Origin: JANQLU01 sp964434955 | GTDB taxonomy: Bacteria; Planctomycetota; Planctomycetia; Pirellulales; Pirellulaceae | Length of the DNA: 23,277 nt | Direction of reading: 5' to 3' | Assembly: GCA_964434955.1 (NCBI GenBank) | Contig: CAYSXI010000075.1 | Coordinates: 1 to 23,277 of the forward strand | Part shown: positions 8,428 through 18,200 of the stretch, in pieces | How positions within the stretch are numbered: position 1 is the first letter of the stretch | How the letters are laid out: each line of letters opens with the position of its first letter | The notes under the pieces: model-generated | What the model was told of the DNA's origin: nothing | The model's database searches: none | Seen by the model: the letters and a program-made list of their open reading frames with translations, nothing else | Made by a program: the position numbers and the translations under genes

Positions 8428-9249
8428 ATGTCAGAAAACCAACTTAGTTTATACGGTCGATACGAGTTCCTGATTCGGCGGATCCATTCCCTTTGCGGAT
8501 TGATTCCGGTGGGCGCCTACATGGTGATCCATCTTGCGACCAACGCTTCCATTTTGAACGGTGTCGAGACCTTTCAGAATTTGGTGTACCAGATTCACAG
8601 TCTCGGCAAGATTCTTTGGATTGTTGAGTGGGGATTCATCTTTCTTCCCTTGTTGTTTCACGGGTTGTTTGGTGTCGTCATCATTTTTGGTGGCAAGTCA
8701 AACATTTCGAATTATCCAACGACCTCGAACCTGAGATACACGCTTCAGCGGGCATCGGGCATGGTGGCGCTGTTGTTCATCTTCTACCACGTGTTCCATA
8801 TGCACGGCTGGTTCCATTTTGAGTTTTGGAAAAACCTGGCCCATGGTATGGGAATGGCTCAGTTCTCTCCTTACAACGCCGCCTCGACTGCAGCCAACGC
8901 GTTGCAATCAAGTTTTCTCGTTCCCGTGCTTTATTTCATTGGCATCCTGGCTTGTGTTTACCACTTTGCCAACGGCATTTGGACGATGGGAATCACCTGG
9001 GGCGTCTGGACTTCGCCGAAGGCTCAAAACCGGGCGAGTATTCTCTGTGCCGGTCTGGGCGTGTTCGTGATGGCGATCGCGACGAGTGCTCTCGTTGGAT
9101 TCTGCACGTTGGATGAAGAGACGGCCCGCGAACGCGAACAGGAAATGTACATGGAGAGAGTCAAAGATGGCTCCGTCACTCCAAATCTGGAAAAGTTGAG
9201 TGAAGAAACACGAAACCAAGTCGAGAAAGAAACCGCCGGCAGGCGATAA
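8428..9249 (+). CDS. sdhC: Succinate dehydrogenase cytochrome b558 subunit (Bacillus type)
   Basis: This is the membrane anchor of complex II; it binds heme and passes electrons from SdhB to quinone. The 273 residues form about five membrane helices (near 22-40, 65-87, 109-127, 162-182, 203-225). Candidate heme-ligand histidines lie inside or near helices: His35, His78, His121/124/126 and His179. The pattern RRIHSLCGLIPVGAYMVIHL, LFHGLFG, FYHVFHMH and YHFANGIWTMGITWG matches the single-subunit b558 SdhC family. A charged cytoplasmic tail of about 45 residues (ETAREREQEMYMERVKDG) follows the last helix and is longer than I expect for the family. ATG 8428 has no evident Shine-Dalgarno. The gene is first in sdhCAB; 254 bases separate it from the divergent DUF3179 start, with no convincing promoter by eye. 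Confidence 0.95.
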   Translation: MSENQLSLYGRYEFLIRRIHSLCGLIPVGAYMVIHLATNASILNGVETFQNLVYQIHSLGKILWIVEWGFIFLPLLFHGLFGVVIIFGGKSNISNYPTTSNLRYTLQRASGMVALLFIFYHVFHMHGWFHFEFWKNLAHGMGMAQFSPYNAASTAANALQSSFLVPVLYFIGILACVYHFANGIWTMGITWGVWTSPKAQNRASILCAGLGVFVMAIATSALVGFCTLDEETAREREQEMYMERVKDGSVTPNLEKLSEETRNQVEKETAGRR

Positions 9250-9260
9250 AGAGTCAACTT

Positions 9261-11240
9261 ATGAGTAAACAAAGAGTTGTGGTTGTCGGAGGCGGTTTGG
9301 CTGGACTCGCAGCGACCATGAAGCTGTGCGAGTTGGGCGTCGCCGTTGATCTATTCAGCCTGGTTCCCGTCAAACGCTCGCATAGTGTTTGCGCCCAGGG
9401 TGGCATCAATAGTTGCAACGATCAAACGCGGCAACTTGGTGACAACGAGTGGAAGCACTTTGACGATACGGTTTATGGTGGTGATTTCTTGAACCACCAG
9501 CCCCCGGTCAAAGAAATGGCCATGTGGGCGCCTAAGGTCATCGACTTGATGGACCGGCTTGGCGTTCCCTTCAATCGAACCCAGGAAGGTTTCAGCGATC
9601 GTCGAAGGTTCGGTGGCACGCTCTACAAGCGTACCGCGTTTGCGGGAGCGACTACGGGCCAACAACTCCTTTACGGATTGGACGAGCAAGTCCGGCGCTG
9701 GGAAGTGGCGGGGCTGGTCCGCAAATTCGAGTATTGGGATTTTCAGTCGCCAATTCTCGACAACTCGGGTGTCTGTCGAGGGATCGTGGCTCAGGACATG
9801 ACCTCGATGGAACTGCGAAGTTTTCCTGCCGACGTCGTCATCGTGGCTTCGGGTGGCCCCGGACTGGTTTTTGGTCGATCGACCATGTCGATGATGTGCA
9901 ATGGAAGCGCTGCAAGCCGGTGTTTTCAAGCGGGTGCCAAGTATGGAAATGGTGAGTTCATCCAGGTTCATCCGACGGCGATTCCAGGTGCCGATAAGCT
10001 GCGATTGATGAGTGAATCTGCACGCGGCGAAGGCGGACGCGTTTGGGTTCCCAAGCAAGCGCAGGACACTCGGGCCCCGCAGGATATTCCGGAAGAAGAG
10101 CGTTATTACTTTTTGGAAGAACGGTACCCGGAATACGGAAACCTGGTGCCCCGGGATATCGCAACTCGAGAGATCTTTGATATCTGTGTCAACGATGGTC
10201 TGAGCGTCGAGCAAAACAAACTTTGCGTTTACCTCGATTTGACGCATATCCCCAAAGCGGAACTGGACCGGAAACTCGGCGGGATTCTGGATATCTATCA
10301 GAAATTCCAGGGTGTCGATCCTCGTGTCAATCCAATGAAAATCTTCCCTGCTGTTCATTACTCAATGGGAGGACTTTGGGCCGACTACGAGCGAACGGCC
10401 GACGGTGGTTTGGTCGCTGGCTCTCCACGAAATCAACAGACCTCGATTGAGAATCTTTATGCCATCGGCGAATGCGATTACCACTACCATGGGGCCAATC
10501 GTCTGGGCGCGAATTCCCTTTTGAGCTGTATTTTTTCCGGACTGTTTGTCGCACCCGGCATTCGAAACAAGTTGGATTCCGCCTCGGTCGCTGCATCGGA
10601 AGTCGATTCTTCTGTTTTCGAAAAATCGGTGGCTCAACAACAGGAACGACATGACGAATTGTTGAACCGCGAAGCAACCGACGACAACCCTTATCAGATT
10701 CACGAAGAGTTAGGCGAGGCGATGACCAAGGCGGCAACGGTCGTTCGCCGAAACGATCAATTGTCTGACGCCTTGAGTAAAGTGCACGATTTGAGCGACC
10801 GAGCGAGCAAATGCGGGCTTTCGGATTCCGGCAACTGGACGAACCAGAACGTTTTGTTCGCCAAGGCCTTGGCCGATATGTTTCCGCTTGCCAAAACGAT
10901 TGTCAAAGGCGCGCTCCAGCGAGATGAATGTCGCGGTGCTCACTTCAAGCCCGAGTTCGCGATGCCTTCGCTCAAATCAACGAGTGAGAAAGATCGCGTC
11001 GAAGAAGCTCAAGAATGGTGTGACCGTTTTGAGCAAAATACGAACAAATGGCTGAAGTCGACGATCGCGACGTGCGATAAAGATGGAAACCCGGAAATCA
11101 CTTATGAGCCGGTCGATACGAGTTTGATTCGTCCCCGCCCACGCCTGTACGGACTGGTTGGGGCGGAAACGATCGAAAAAGTTTGGCGTTCGCGTTTGCA
11201 GGGTGCCACGACCGGGGCCAGCGAATCCAACCAGAACTAA
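9261..11240 (+). CDS. sdhA: Succinate dehydrogenase flavoprotein subunit
   Basis: The catalytic subunit oxidises succinate to fumarate with covalently bound FAD, on the cytoplasmic face of the membrane. The 659 residues start with the dinucleotide-binding motif VVVVGGGLAGLAA (about 6-18). His41 in RSHSVCAQGG is the expected site of covalent FAD attachment. Active-site stretches include HPTAIPG (His237), SARGEGGR (255-260 region), HYSMGGLW, and HGANRLGANSLLS near the C-terminal part of the FAD domain. It lies 11 bases after sdhC and is followed by sdhB after 23 bases, so sdhCAB is one operon in Bacillus-type order. The Shine-Dalgarno is weak (AAAGAG). A 335-codon open frame on the opposite strand (9351-10358) is a shadow of this gene. 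Confidence 0.98.
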   Translation: MSKQRVVVVGGGLAGLAATMKLCELGVAVDLFSLVPVKRSHSVCAQGGINSCNDQTRQLGDNEWKHFDDTVYGGDFLNHQPPVKEMAMWAPKVIDLMDRLGVPFNRTQEGFSDRRRFGGTLYKRTAFAGATTGQQLLYGLDEQVRRWEVAGLVRKFEYWDFQSPILDNSGVCRGIVAQDMTSMELRSFPADVVIVASGGPGLVFGRSTMSMMCNGSAASRCFQAGAKYGNGEFIQVHPTAIPGADKLRLMSESARGEGGRVWVPKQAQDTRAPQDIPEEERYYFLEERYPEYGNLVPRDIATREIFDICVNDGLSVEQNKLCVYLDLTHIPKAELDRKLGGILDIYQKFQGVDPRVNPMKIFPAVHYSMGGLWADYERTADGGLVAGSPRNQQTSIENLYAIGECDYHYHGANRLGANSLLSCIFSGLFVAPGIRNKLDSASVAASEVDSSVFEKSVAQQQERHDELLNREATDDNPYQIHEELGEAMTKAATVVRRNDQLSDALSKVHDLSDRASKCGLSDSGNWTNQNVLFAKALADMFPLAKTIVKGALQRDECRGAHFKPEFAMPSLKSTSEKDRVEEAQEWCDRFEQNTNKWLKSTIATCDKDGNPEITYEPVDTSLIRPRPRLYGLVGAETIEKVWRSRLQGATTGASESNQN

Positions 11241-11263
11241 CCTTTCAGAGATTTGGCAAACTC

Positions 11264-12118
11264 ATGATTCAAAACGTTTACGGCGAAAATATGACTTCGA
11301 TCAAGGTCAAAATCCGAAGACAGGATTCTCCTGATTCCAAATCGTATTGGGAAACGTTTTCAATTCCCTACCGCGCGGACCTGAACGTGATTAGTGTTTT
11401 GCAGCAGATTGCAAAGCTTGGCCGCAACGCAAAAGGGCAGGAAGCGACTCCTGTCGCTTGGGATTGTGGATGCCTGGAAGAAGTCTGTGGTGCCTGCACC
11501 ATGGTGATCAATGGAAAAGTTCGCCAGTCATGTTCCGCGCTCGTCGATAATATCCTAACCAAGTCAGACGATGAACTCGTGCTTGAACCCATGTCCAAAT
11601 TTCCGGTGGTCCGGGACTTGGTGGTGGATCGGTCCCGCGTGTTCGATGGCTTGAAAAAGGTCAAAGCCTGGGTCCCCGTCGACGGTTATTACGATATGGG
11701 TGCCGGTCCGCGACAGTCCAGAAAGAACCAGGAACACTCTTACCCTTTGAGTGAGTGCATGTCGTGTGGTTGTTGTCTCGAGGCTTGTCCTCAATACACC
11801 AAAATCGAACTCGAGAAAGAAAAGAACGAGTCGGAAGAAGATTTTGCCAAACGAAAAGAAGAAGCACATCGCAAGAATTTCGTGGGAGCCCACGCCATCA
11901 ACCAGGCGATGCTTTTCAATTCCCATCCAACGGGAAAGATGATCGCCGAAAAACGCCTAGACGCGTTGACCGAAGAGGGCGGCATTCAAGTTTGCGGCAA
12001 TGCACAGAATTGCGTTGCGGTTTGCCCAAAGGAAATTCCGTTAACGACATCGATTGCGAAAGCCGGTCGCGCGACAACCATTCGTCAGATCACCAAGATC
12101 TTCGATTCGAACGAGTAA
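11264..12118 (+). CDS. sdhB: Succinate dehydrogenase iron-sulfur subunit
   Basis: The subunit relays electrons from SdhA FAD to the heme/quinone site through three iron-sulfur clusters. Numbered from ATG 11264, the [2Fe-2S] region has CGCLEEVCGAC and a later Cys (Cys68/70, 75, 78, 90). The [4Fe-4S] region has CMSCGCCLEACP (Cys165-175). The [3Fe-4S] region has CGNAQNCVAVCPKEIPL (Cys244, 250, 254). The length is 284 residues; starting at ATG 11291 (MTSIKVKI) gives 275 and is nearer the family N-terminus. Neither start has a strong Shine-Dalgarno. An unusually charged stretch of about 25 residues (around 180-206, EKEKNESEEDFAKRKEEAH) sits between the second and third cluster regions. It is the last gene of sdhCAB. 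Confidence 0.96.
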   Translation: MIQNVYGENMTSIKVKIRRQDSPDSKSYWETFSIPYRADLNVISVLQQIAKLGRNAKGQEATPVAWDCGCLEEVCGACTMVINGKVRQSCSALVDNILTKSDDELVLEPMSKFPVVRDLVVDRSRVFDGLKKVKAWVPVDGYYDMGAGPRQSRKNQEHSYPLSECMSCGCCLEACPQYTKIELEKEKNESEEDFAKRKEEAHRKNFVGAHAINQAMLFNSHPTGKMIAEKRLDALTEEGGIQVCGNAQNCVAVCPKEIPLTTSIAKAGRATTIRQITKIFDSNE

Positions 12119-12134
12119 ATTGTGGCCCTTGGGA

Positions 12135-12161
12135 CGTCCGGAAGTTCGGATTTGCCGGACG
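12135..12161. terminator. Hairpin between convergent sdhB and TPR genes
   Basis: CGTCCGG (12135-12141) and CCGGACG (12155-12161) form a perfect 7-bp stem with a 13-base loop, 16 bases after the sdhB stop and between converging genes. No T tract follows on either strand, so it is a weak terminator candidate or a 3'-end stabiliser. Confidence 0.35.
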
Positions 12162-12212
12162 GAGGATATGCCGGCTGCTCGGTGAAATCCGCACTCGGGA
12201 ATGCGTTGGCGA

Positions 12213-13358
12213 CTAGGTGGTTGCCGATTGGCGGGATCGGACCAGGATCAGGGCGGTGCAGCCGAGACCGATCACGCCAAGGGAAATGCCGATGACCGTG
12301 AGCCAGAAAACCAAAGGTGGTGTCTCGCCATTGGGTTCATTTTCCAGAATCACCGGTTCCGCATAGTATTTGGCGGCGAATTCTTCCTCGGGGTTCTTTC
12401 CGTTCTCAACCCAGTTCGTTTCGTCCTGTTTAACTTTCGCATACCAAGCTTCCGCATCCTCGATCTCTTTTTTGAAAGTCGCTTCCACAGTCGAAAGCTT
12501 GATTTGATCGGATGAGTTCTCGTTGATGGTTTGCATTTTTATTGCTGATTGGGCTTTACGAAAGTAAGCCTGCTTAACCTTGGGGTCGTCCACTTCGTAG
12601 GAGGCTTTCAGATAAGCTCTGGTCGCAGTTCGCTTGGCTCCCGGTTCAACGTATCCGGGCGCGAGCAGGTCGCCCAATGCTTCAAGCAATACGGGCGAGT
12701 CATAATTTCCAAACCGCATCATTCCCAAAATACCCTGGATGGCCTTTTCAGTTTCCTGTTGCAGTTTTTTGTAATCGTCTGTTTTGAAGTGATTTTGCTT
12801 CAGGAAGCTGTAAAATCCGGCCCCGTATTTTTCTGCATTGGGGCTCGAGGAAAGGGGAAGAACCGTTTTGCCACCGACCTGGCATTCGAGAACGTATTGA
12901 ACCAGAAGTTTCTGATAAATTTCGCGGCCAAAGTGGGCGTTCGGATTGATGGCAATGGCCTTATCAATCTGCTCGATCCCGGCCGCGAGTTGGCCATCAT
13001 GAATGTAGAAGGTCCCCAGGTTTGCAAGCGTCTCGTAACGGTCGGGGAATTTATCGTTGGACTTGTGTGCGATCTCGATTGCTTTCTTGGTGTCACCAAC
13101 TTTTTCGTAGGCGACGGACAGGTCATCGTAGTCCTTGGGATCGTTTGATCCGCCGTCGACTTTCTTCTTGCGATCTTCGACTCGCCATTGATAAAACGAC
13201 TTGGAATGCCGAAGGAATTTTCCGGTAATCAATTCCAGGGCTGCAGGGAATTGCCGGCGCTCCATCGCCAGAGTGTCGTAGTCCCAGAGACACGCGAAAA
13301 TCGGCGCCGAAACCAACGCGATACAACTTGCGACGACAACGGTTCGAATTCGAATCAT
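12213..13358 (-). CDS. Exported TPR protein with C-terminal membrane segment
   Basis: I do not recognise a named family. From ATG 13358 the protein has 381 residues. It has a signal peptide or anchor (MIRIRTVVVASCIALVSAPIFA) and then CLWDYDTLAMERRQFPAALE. TPR-like helices occupy about 75-150 (YDDLSVAYEKVGDTKKAIEIAHK; YETLANLGTFYIHDGQLAAGIEQIDKAI, each one TPR unit). A long helical middle follows, and a C-terminal membrane segment (about 350-374) ends in a short basic tail. Most of the chain is expected outside the cytoplasm, tethered at the C-terminus. ATG 13358 is chosen because AGGTGA precedes it and it begins the signal peptide, although the frame extends upstream. It starts 4 bases after the TGA of the helical-repeat gene, which indicates translational coupling. 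It ends with TAG and converges with sdhB. Confidence 0.8.
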   Translation of the reverse strand: MIRIRTVVVASCIALVSAPIFACLWDYDTLAMERRQFPAALELITGKFLRHSKSFYQWRVEDRKKKVDGGSNDPKDYDDLSVAYEKVGDTKKAIEIAHKSNDKFPDRYETLANLGTFYIHDGQLAAGIEQIDKAIAINPNAHFGREIYQKLLVQYVLECQVGGKTVLPLSSSPNAEKYGAGFYSFLKQNHFKTDDYKKLQQETEKAIQGILGMMRFGNYDSPVLLEALGDLLAPGYVEPGAKRTATRAYLKASYEVDDPKVKQAYFRKAQSAIKMQTINENSSDQIKLSTVEATFKKEIEDAEAWYAKVKQDETNWVENGKNPEEEFAAKYYAEPVILENEPNGETPPLVFWLTVIGISLGVIGLGCTALILVRSRQSATT

Positions 13359-13362
13359 GGTT

Positions 13363-15222
13363 TCACCTGTTGTTCCGTCCCCGGATGGCCTCGATCGCTT
13401 TAATCGCGGCATCTTTGACAAACTGGGGAGTGTCTTCGGCCTGTCGAAAAGAATCCAAGTGCGAGAGGCTTTTCCGAGTTCCGATTTTCTGCAGCAATTC
13501 CAAAAGCGGCTTTGAAAAACTGGGTTTCACTTCCGCCAACATTTGGATGGCAATAGGCTCTCCTTTTATTCCTTTTTTTTCCAGCATTCGACAAAAATCA
13601 CGAAGATACCTTGGCTGGCTCGCGATCTCGAGGGACTTGGCAATCCCTTTTTCCGGACTCAGATCAATCAAGCGTGAAATTGCCGCGATTCTTGTTTTGC
13701 CGCGACCTTCGGAACAAAACTTTTCCAGTCGCTCGATGTCATTGCCCGTGGTCCAATTGCAGTAGGCAACAAAGACACCACCATCTTGAGAAATACTCGA
13801 ACTCGATGGAAGCGTCAGATAGTAATTGAGAAGTTCGTTGGCAAACTCCTGGTCGGGTTCAGCTGGCAATCGCGACAAGCATCCGATCAAGTGGCCGCGT
13901 TGCATGCTGTACACATTTTTTTGTTTGCAAATTTCGAGGAGCTTTTCGGCGATTTTTCTTGTCGATGTATTGTAATGCTTCAGGGTCTCGATCGCGGCTT
14001 CGACTTTTTTCGGCTCACGCGACTCAAGGACAAGCAGAACTTGATTTTCGGCAACCGGTCCCATTTCGCGAAGGATCGGCAAGGGAGACTCCGAAAGGGG
14101 GCCTGAATAACGTGCGTAAACGTGGCAGATGCCACGAGCCGCTTCCCGGTTTTTGTAGGGTGCAAGGATTTTGATGCCTGCGGGGCCCGGAAGTTTCCCC
14201 GCGACGACAACATCCGCGACGGCCTTGCAATCCTGTTCGGCCATCTGGCGTGAGAAAAGAGTTACCAAGTCATTTGGATTCAGCCGATTCAAGCGGTTTT
14301 GTTGGGCCGCCTTAGCGACTACCGATTTGATTCGGCTTTCCTGTCCATGGAACGGGCCATTCCTCGCGAGCCATTCGACGGCGTGGCGGTTGGTCGACTT
14401 GGAGGACTCAATGTCTTTTAAACATTGATCAACAATCTTGCCTTCATCGACTTCCATTTCCGAAGTCAAACGGCGAATCGAAGTTCGCACCTCGCCCTGG
14501 GTCGCGTTGAATTTTTCCAGAACCAATGGTTCCGCCGGTTTGCCAATCTCAATCAGGATCTGGTGAACCGATTCGGCTGAGTGAAACTGCGAGCTCACCA
14601 GCTTGATCAGTCCACGAATTGCATTTTCGTCACCATGTTTGCCGAACCATTCATTCGCTTCGTTTAGTTCCAGGCTCCCGGATTTGACGGCTTTGACCAT
14701 GTTTCCGTTTTGACGCTTGTCGCCAAACGCTATGACGATTTCAAATTTTGTCTCGTGCGTTTGTCCCCGCCTCGGACTTATCAGAAGTTGGGAAACCCGC
14801 TTGGCAACTTTTTGTTTTTCAAAATCCGGAATGTCTTCCTGATTAGCATGGATCCACAGGATGGCAGACTCGCGTTTCTGATCATGCTTTGAATAAAGCA
14901 TGCTGTGTGCTTCATTGAAGTCCTTGATGCCCCATGGATTCTGTTCGGGGCCAAGTTTCTTGGAAATATAACGATCGGAAGCCTCGTTCGCTTCATCGGA
15001 CGCGACCGTCGACGGGCTTAGCACGATGGCAGTGATCCCAATAACGCATCCGGCTACGGTCAGCACCAAAAGTGTTGCCGACGCAAAAATAATGATGACC
15101 CATTTTGAAATCCCTTTTTCGCGCGAAGCCAAACGCCCGGAACCAGGCTGATTGCCAAGAGGACCGGGCTTCTGAGGTTGGCGGGATTGAGGAAGCCTTG
15201 GTGGGATTCCGTGCGTTTTCAT
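13363..15222 (-). CDS. Single-pass membrane protein with helical (HEAT-like) repeats
   Basis: From ATG 15222 the protein has 619 residues. It has a proline/glutamine-rich cytoplasmic start, one membrane segment (about 41-69, WVIIIFASATLLVLTVAGC), and a long extracytoplasmic alpha-helical part. Pieces such as ENAIRGLIKLVSSQ, VHQILIEIGKPAEPLVLEKF, ENQVLLVLESREPKKVEAAIETLK and SKPLLELLQKIGT, with FVKDAAIKAIEAI at the end, look like degenerate HEAT repeats, so a scaffold role is likely. This is inference; no catalytic motif is seen. ATG 15222 has GGAG seven bases upstream and is preferred over an upstream in-frame TTG at 15252. It lies 74 bases after the CRTAC1-like gene and 4 bases before the TPR gene on the same strand, so the three are probably co-transcribed. 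TGA at 13363-13365 is an ordinary stop here. Confidence 0.8.
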   Translation of the reverse strand: MKTHGIPPRLPQSRQPQKPGPLGNQPGSGRLASREKGISKWVIIIFASATLLVLTVAGCVIGITAIVLSPSTVASDEANEASDRYISKKLGPEQNPWGIKDFNEAHSMLYSKHDQKRESAILWIHANQEDIPDFEKQKVAKRVSQLLISPRRGQTHETKFEIVIAFGDKRQNGNMVKAVKSGSLELNEANEWFGKHGDENAIRGLIKLVSSQFHSAESVHQILIEIGKPAEPLVLEKFNATQGEVRTSIRRLTSEMEVDEGKIVDQCLKDIESSKSTNRHAVEWLARNGPFHGQESRIKSVVAKAAQQNRLNRLNPNDLVTLFSRQMAEQDCKAVADVVVAGKLPGPAGIKILAPYKNREAARGICHVYARYSGPLSESPLPILREMGPVAENQVLLVLESREPKKVEAAIETLKHYNTSTRKIAEKLLEICKQKNVYSMQRGHLIGCLSRLPAEPDQEFANELLNYYLTLPSSSSISQDGGVFVAYCNWTTGNDIERLEKFCSEGRGKTRIAAISRLIDLSPEKGIAKSLEIASQPRYLRDFCRMLEKKGIKGEPIAIQMLAEVKPSFSKPLLELLQKIGTRKSLSHLDSFRQAEDTPQFVKDAAIKAIEAIRGRNNR

Positions 15223-15296
15223 TTCACGCTCCAAAGCGACTTGCGTGAACAAATTCGATTGAATTCACACATGTTGAAACTCAAGAGTCGACGCCG

Positions 15297-18200
15297 TTAA
15301 CGAATGGATTTTGGCAAATTAGGGGTTTGACCCCCTCGGCCAATTGCCGACAAGGCACCCGGATGTTGAGGGTTGATATCCAGAGTCGCCTGAAATTGCC
15401 TTTTTGCATCCTGTAGTTGGCCCGTCTTTTGATACACCAAGCCCAATTGAAAATGCAGGTCAGGGTTTTCCGGTTGAACACCAATCGCTCTTACCAGGAT
15501 TTGCTCCGCGGCATCAAAGTTGTTTTCTCGAAAATAGATTCCGGCAAGTGACGAAAGGACGGTTGGCTCGTTGGGAGCCGACGCAAGCGATTGCCGAAAA
15601 TGCATCTTTGCCTTTTCGAAATCCTGCTTGGCTTCAAAATGTTTACCAAGATTGAAGTGGGCCGCGGCATTCTTCGGATCCTGCTGCAAAGCCTTCTCGA
15701 ACCAGATCCTGGATTCTTCAAATTTCTTGGTCCTCGCCAGGAGCAATCCCTTGGCAACATAAGCCTTTACAAATTTTGGGTTTTGCTGAATCACCTTTTC
15801 AAGTTGAATTTCGGACTCGCGATAATTACCAGACGAAACGAGAGCTTGAGCCAGATTGACTCGAATCTCGGGGTTGTCTGGGCTGATGCCGAGTGCCTTT
15901 CGAAAGTGTTTGATGCTTCGCGTGGGATTGTTGACGACCTGGTAGAGATTCCCCAGATTGTTATGCACACTGTCGGATTCGGGAGCGCGTTTCAGCGCCA
16001 ACTCGTATTCCTTGATGGCCAGCCTGGTTCTTCCTCTGGCGACCAGTTCCCGCGCCATTTTTACGTGCGTCCAGGCTTCGTCAATTTCGGTCGGCGATCG
16101 GATAAGGGAATCTTCCATCCCGGTCCCGGGAAAAACGGCCGCATTCTCAAGTCGCCGAAGAAGGGATTCATCGGCAAGTTTTGAATCCGCAATCAGCGTG
16201 TCGACATCCACCTTGCCCTTGTAGATGATTTGAACCTTGCCATCGGAGTCAATCAAAAAGCTGGTTGGAAGCGGTAAGGGACGTTCCATTTTGATCAGTA
16301 AATTATGCAGCGACTGCAGCTCCATCATGATCGCAGGCGGTGCCATTCCGGCTGCAAATGGCATCTTGAATCGTTCAACAACGTCCGCCGCGTCGGCCTT
16401 GGACTTAGGATTGCAGGTTTCCAGTTCGTCAACAGAAATCGCCAATATTTTGACGCCGGCTGCCTTCAATTCATCATGTCGCTCCGAAAACTCCTTGAGT
16501 TCCTTGAGACAAGGTGCACAGGTACTCGACCAGATGTTGACCAAGGTTGGCCCCGATTTGTTGGTTTCAAATTCAATCGGCTTGCCCTCGAAATCGAAGT
16601 AGCCAAGCTGGGGAGCCGGCAGTTGATGTAGCAAGGGAATTCGATGTTGTCCGTCGCGGACTGGCATCTTCAACACGGACGGAACCAAAGCCAACTTGCG
16701 ATCCATGCTTTCGGCCAGTTTTGCCTTGCCGCTACCCTGGACCAATTCGAATCGGCCTCCCCCGGCGGAAACTTCAAACGATTCGACCGTGCCCTTTTTG
16801 TCGGGCCAGCGAACTTTCAATGATTTGATTTCAACACCATCGGCGAGGCCAAAATGAATCCAGGGGCTCGACTGACTGATGAATCCTTCTCCCGCGCGCA
16901 TGGTCTTTATCAACCGAACGGGCTGGCCGTCTTGACCCACCTCGGAGGTTTCCAACTCGACTCGAGCACCGATGGCCATTCGGTTGACGGTGCTGCCATC
17001 ACCGACCAAGCGAAACTGGATGGACCGGTTTTGGGAATTCGAGTTATTGATCAAAAGCCGAATTCGCGGTGCACTTCGATTGGTGACCCAAACGTCCAGG
17101 TCACCATCCTGATCCCAGTCAACGACTGCAAGTGCCCGACCGTCATCAGGGAAGTCGATTCCTGACAGAGCGGATACGGTCGCAAATTGCGCATTGCCGG
17201 GTCGGCCTGTATTCAAGAAACAACAGTTGCGTTCGTTGCCGCTGAATGACCGGCCTTGACGAGTCATCAAATCAATATCGGCTGGAGCCTGGGAATTTTC
17301 TTGCGACACGACCTGCCGCCAAAAGAAACTTCACAAGTCACCGGAGTCAGAAGTCGTGATGTATCCGTTCGCAACCAACAAGTCCTCCCAGCCGTCGTTG
17401 TTGATATCGACAAAGCGAGAGCTCCAGGCCCATCTCGCGCGATTGACACGATCAGCAAGACTTCGATCCACGAACTGAAATTCTGTTCCCGGTTTTCCTC
17501 CGGGGTTTGCCAGAAGCGTATTGCCGCGAGCGAACCGTTGATATCCCGTTCGGACGAAATCCGTTGAGTCCGACTGAAACTTTTTCTGAAATGTTACGCG
17601 GTTTCCCGCGTAGGAAAACATGTTGCTAACATAAAGGTCCATCCAGCCGTTCCGGTCGTAGTCCCCCCAAGCGACCGACATCCCAAAGGCACTGTCTTCG
17701 GCAGCATATTGCTTTGCCACATTCGTGAAACGGCGCTCGCCGTTCTCACTGAGGTCATTGCGATACAAACAATTCAAGCCGTAATCATTGGCCACGTAGA
17801 GATCCTGATCGCCGTCATTGTCGAAGTCCTCCCAGGACGCTGCAAAGGTCAGCCGCGTATTGTTTTCTGAAAGTCCGACCTGATCGGTCACGTCCGAATA
17901 TGACCAAGTCCCCTCGGCAGATCGATTTTCAAACAACCGATTCGGCGAACCATCGTCATCCGCACTCCCGTAGGCGCGATCCTCCGATTGATCCGGCGTG
18001 AAAATGTCTTCGGTTTCGCGGTCGATCCCGTCCGGGTAGTAGGCCGTCGAGTAAATGTCCAGTTTCCCATCCAGGTTGTAGTCGACCGCAGAAAGTGACA
18101 TCACGTGGTCACTCGCATCCAGAACCGTTTGAACTTTGAATTTTCCGGTCGAATCCCCTTTCGCCAGAACCACACCGCCAGTAACGGCAACCGCAATGTC

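Noticed and set aside
9351..10358. A 335-codon open frame opposite sdhA
   Set aside because: It lies wholly antisense to a strongly conserved gene and shows no recognisable domain; it is a codon-bias shadow.
17309..17333. Treating the two halves of the CRTAC1-like protein as separate genes
   Set aside because: The second half would start at an internal GTG with no Shine-Dalgarno, in the middle of a repeat domain, in the same frame as the first half.
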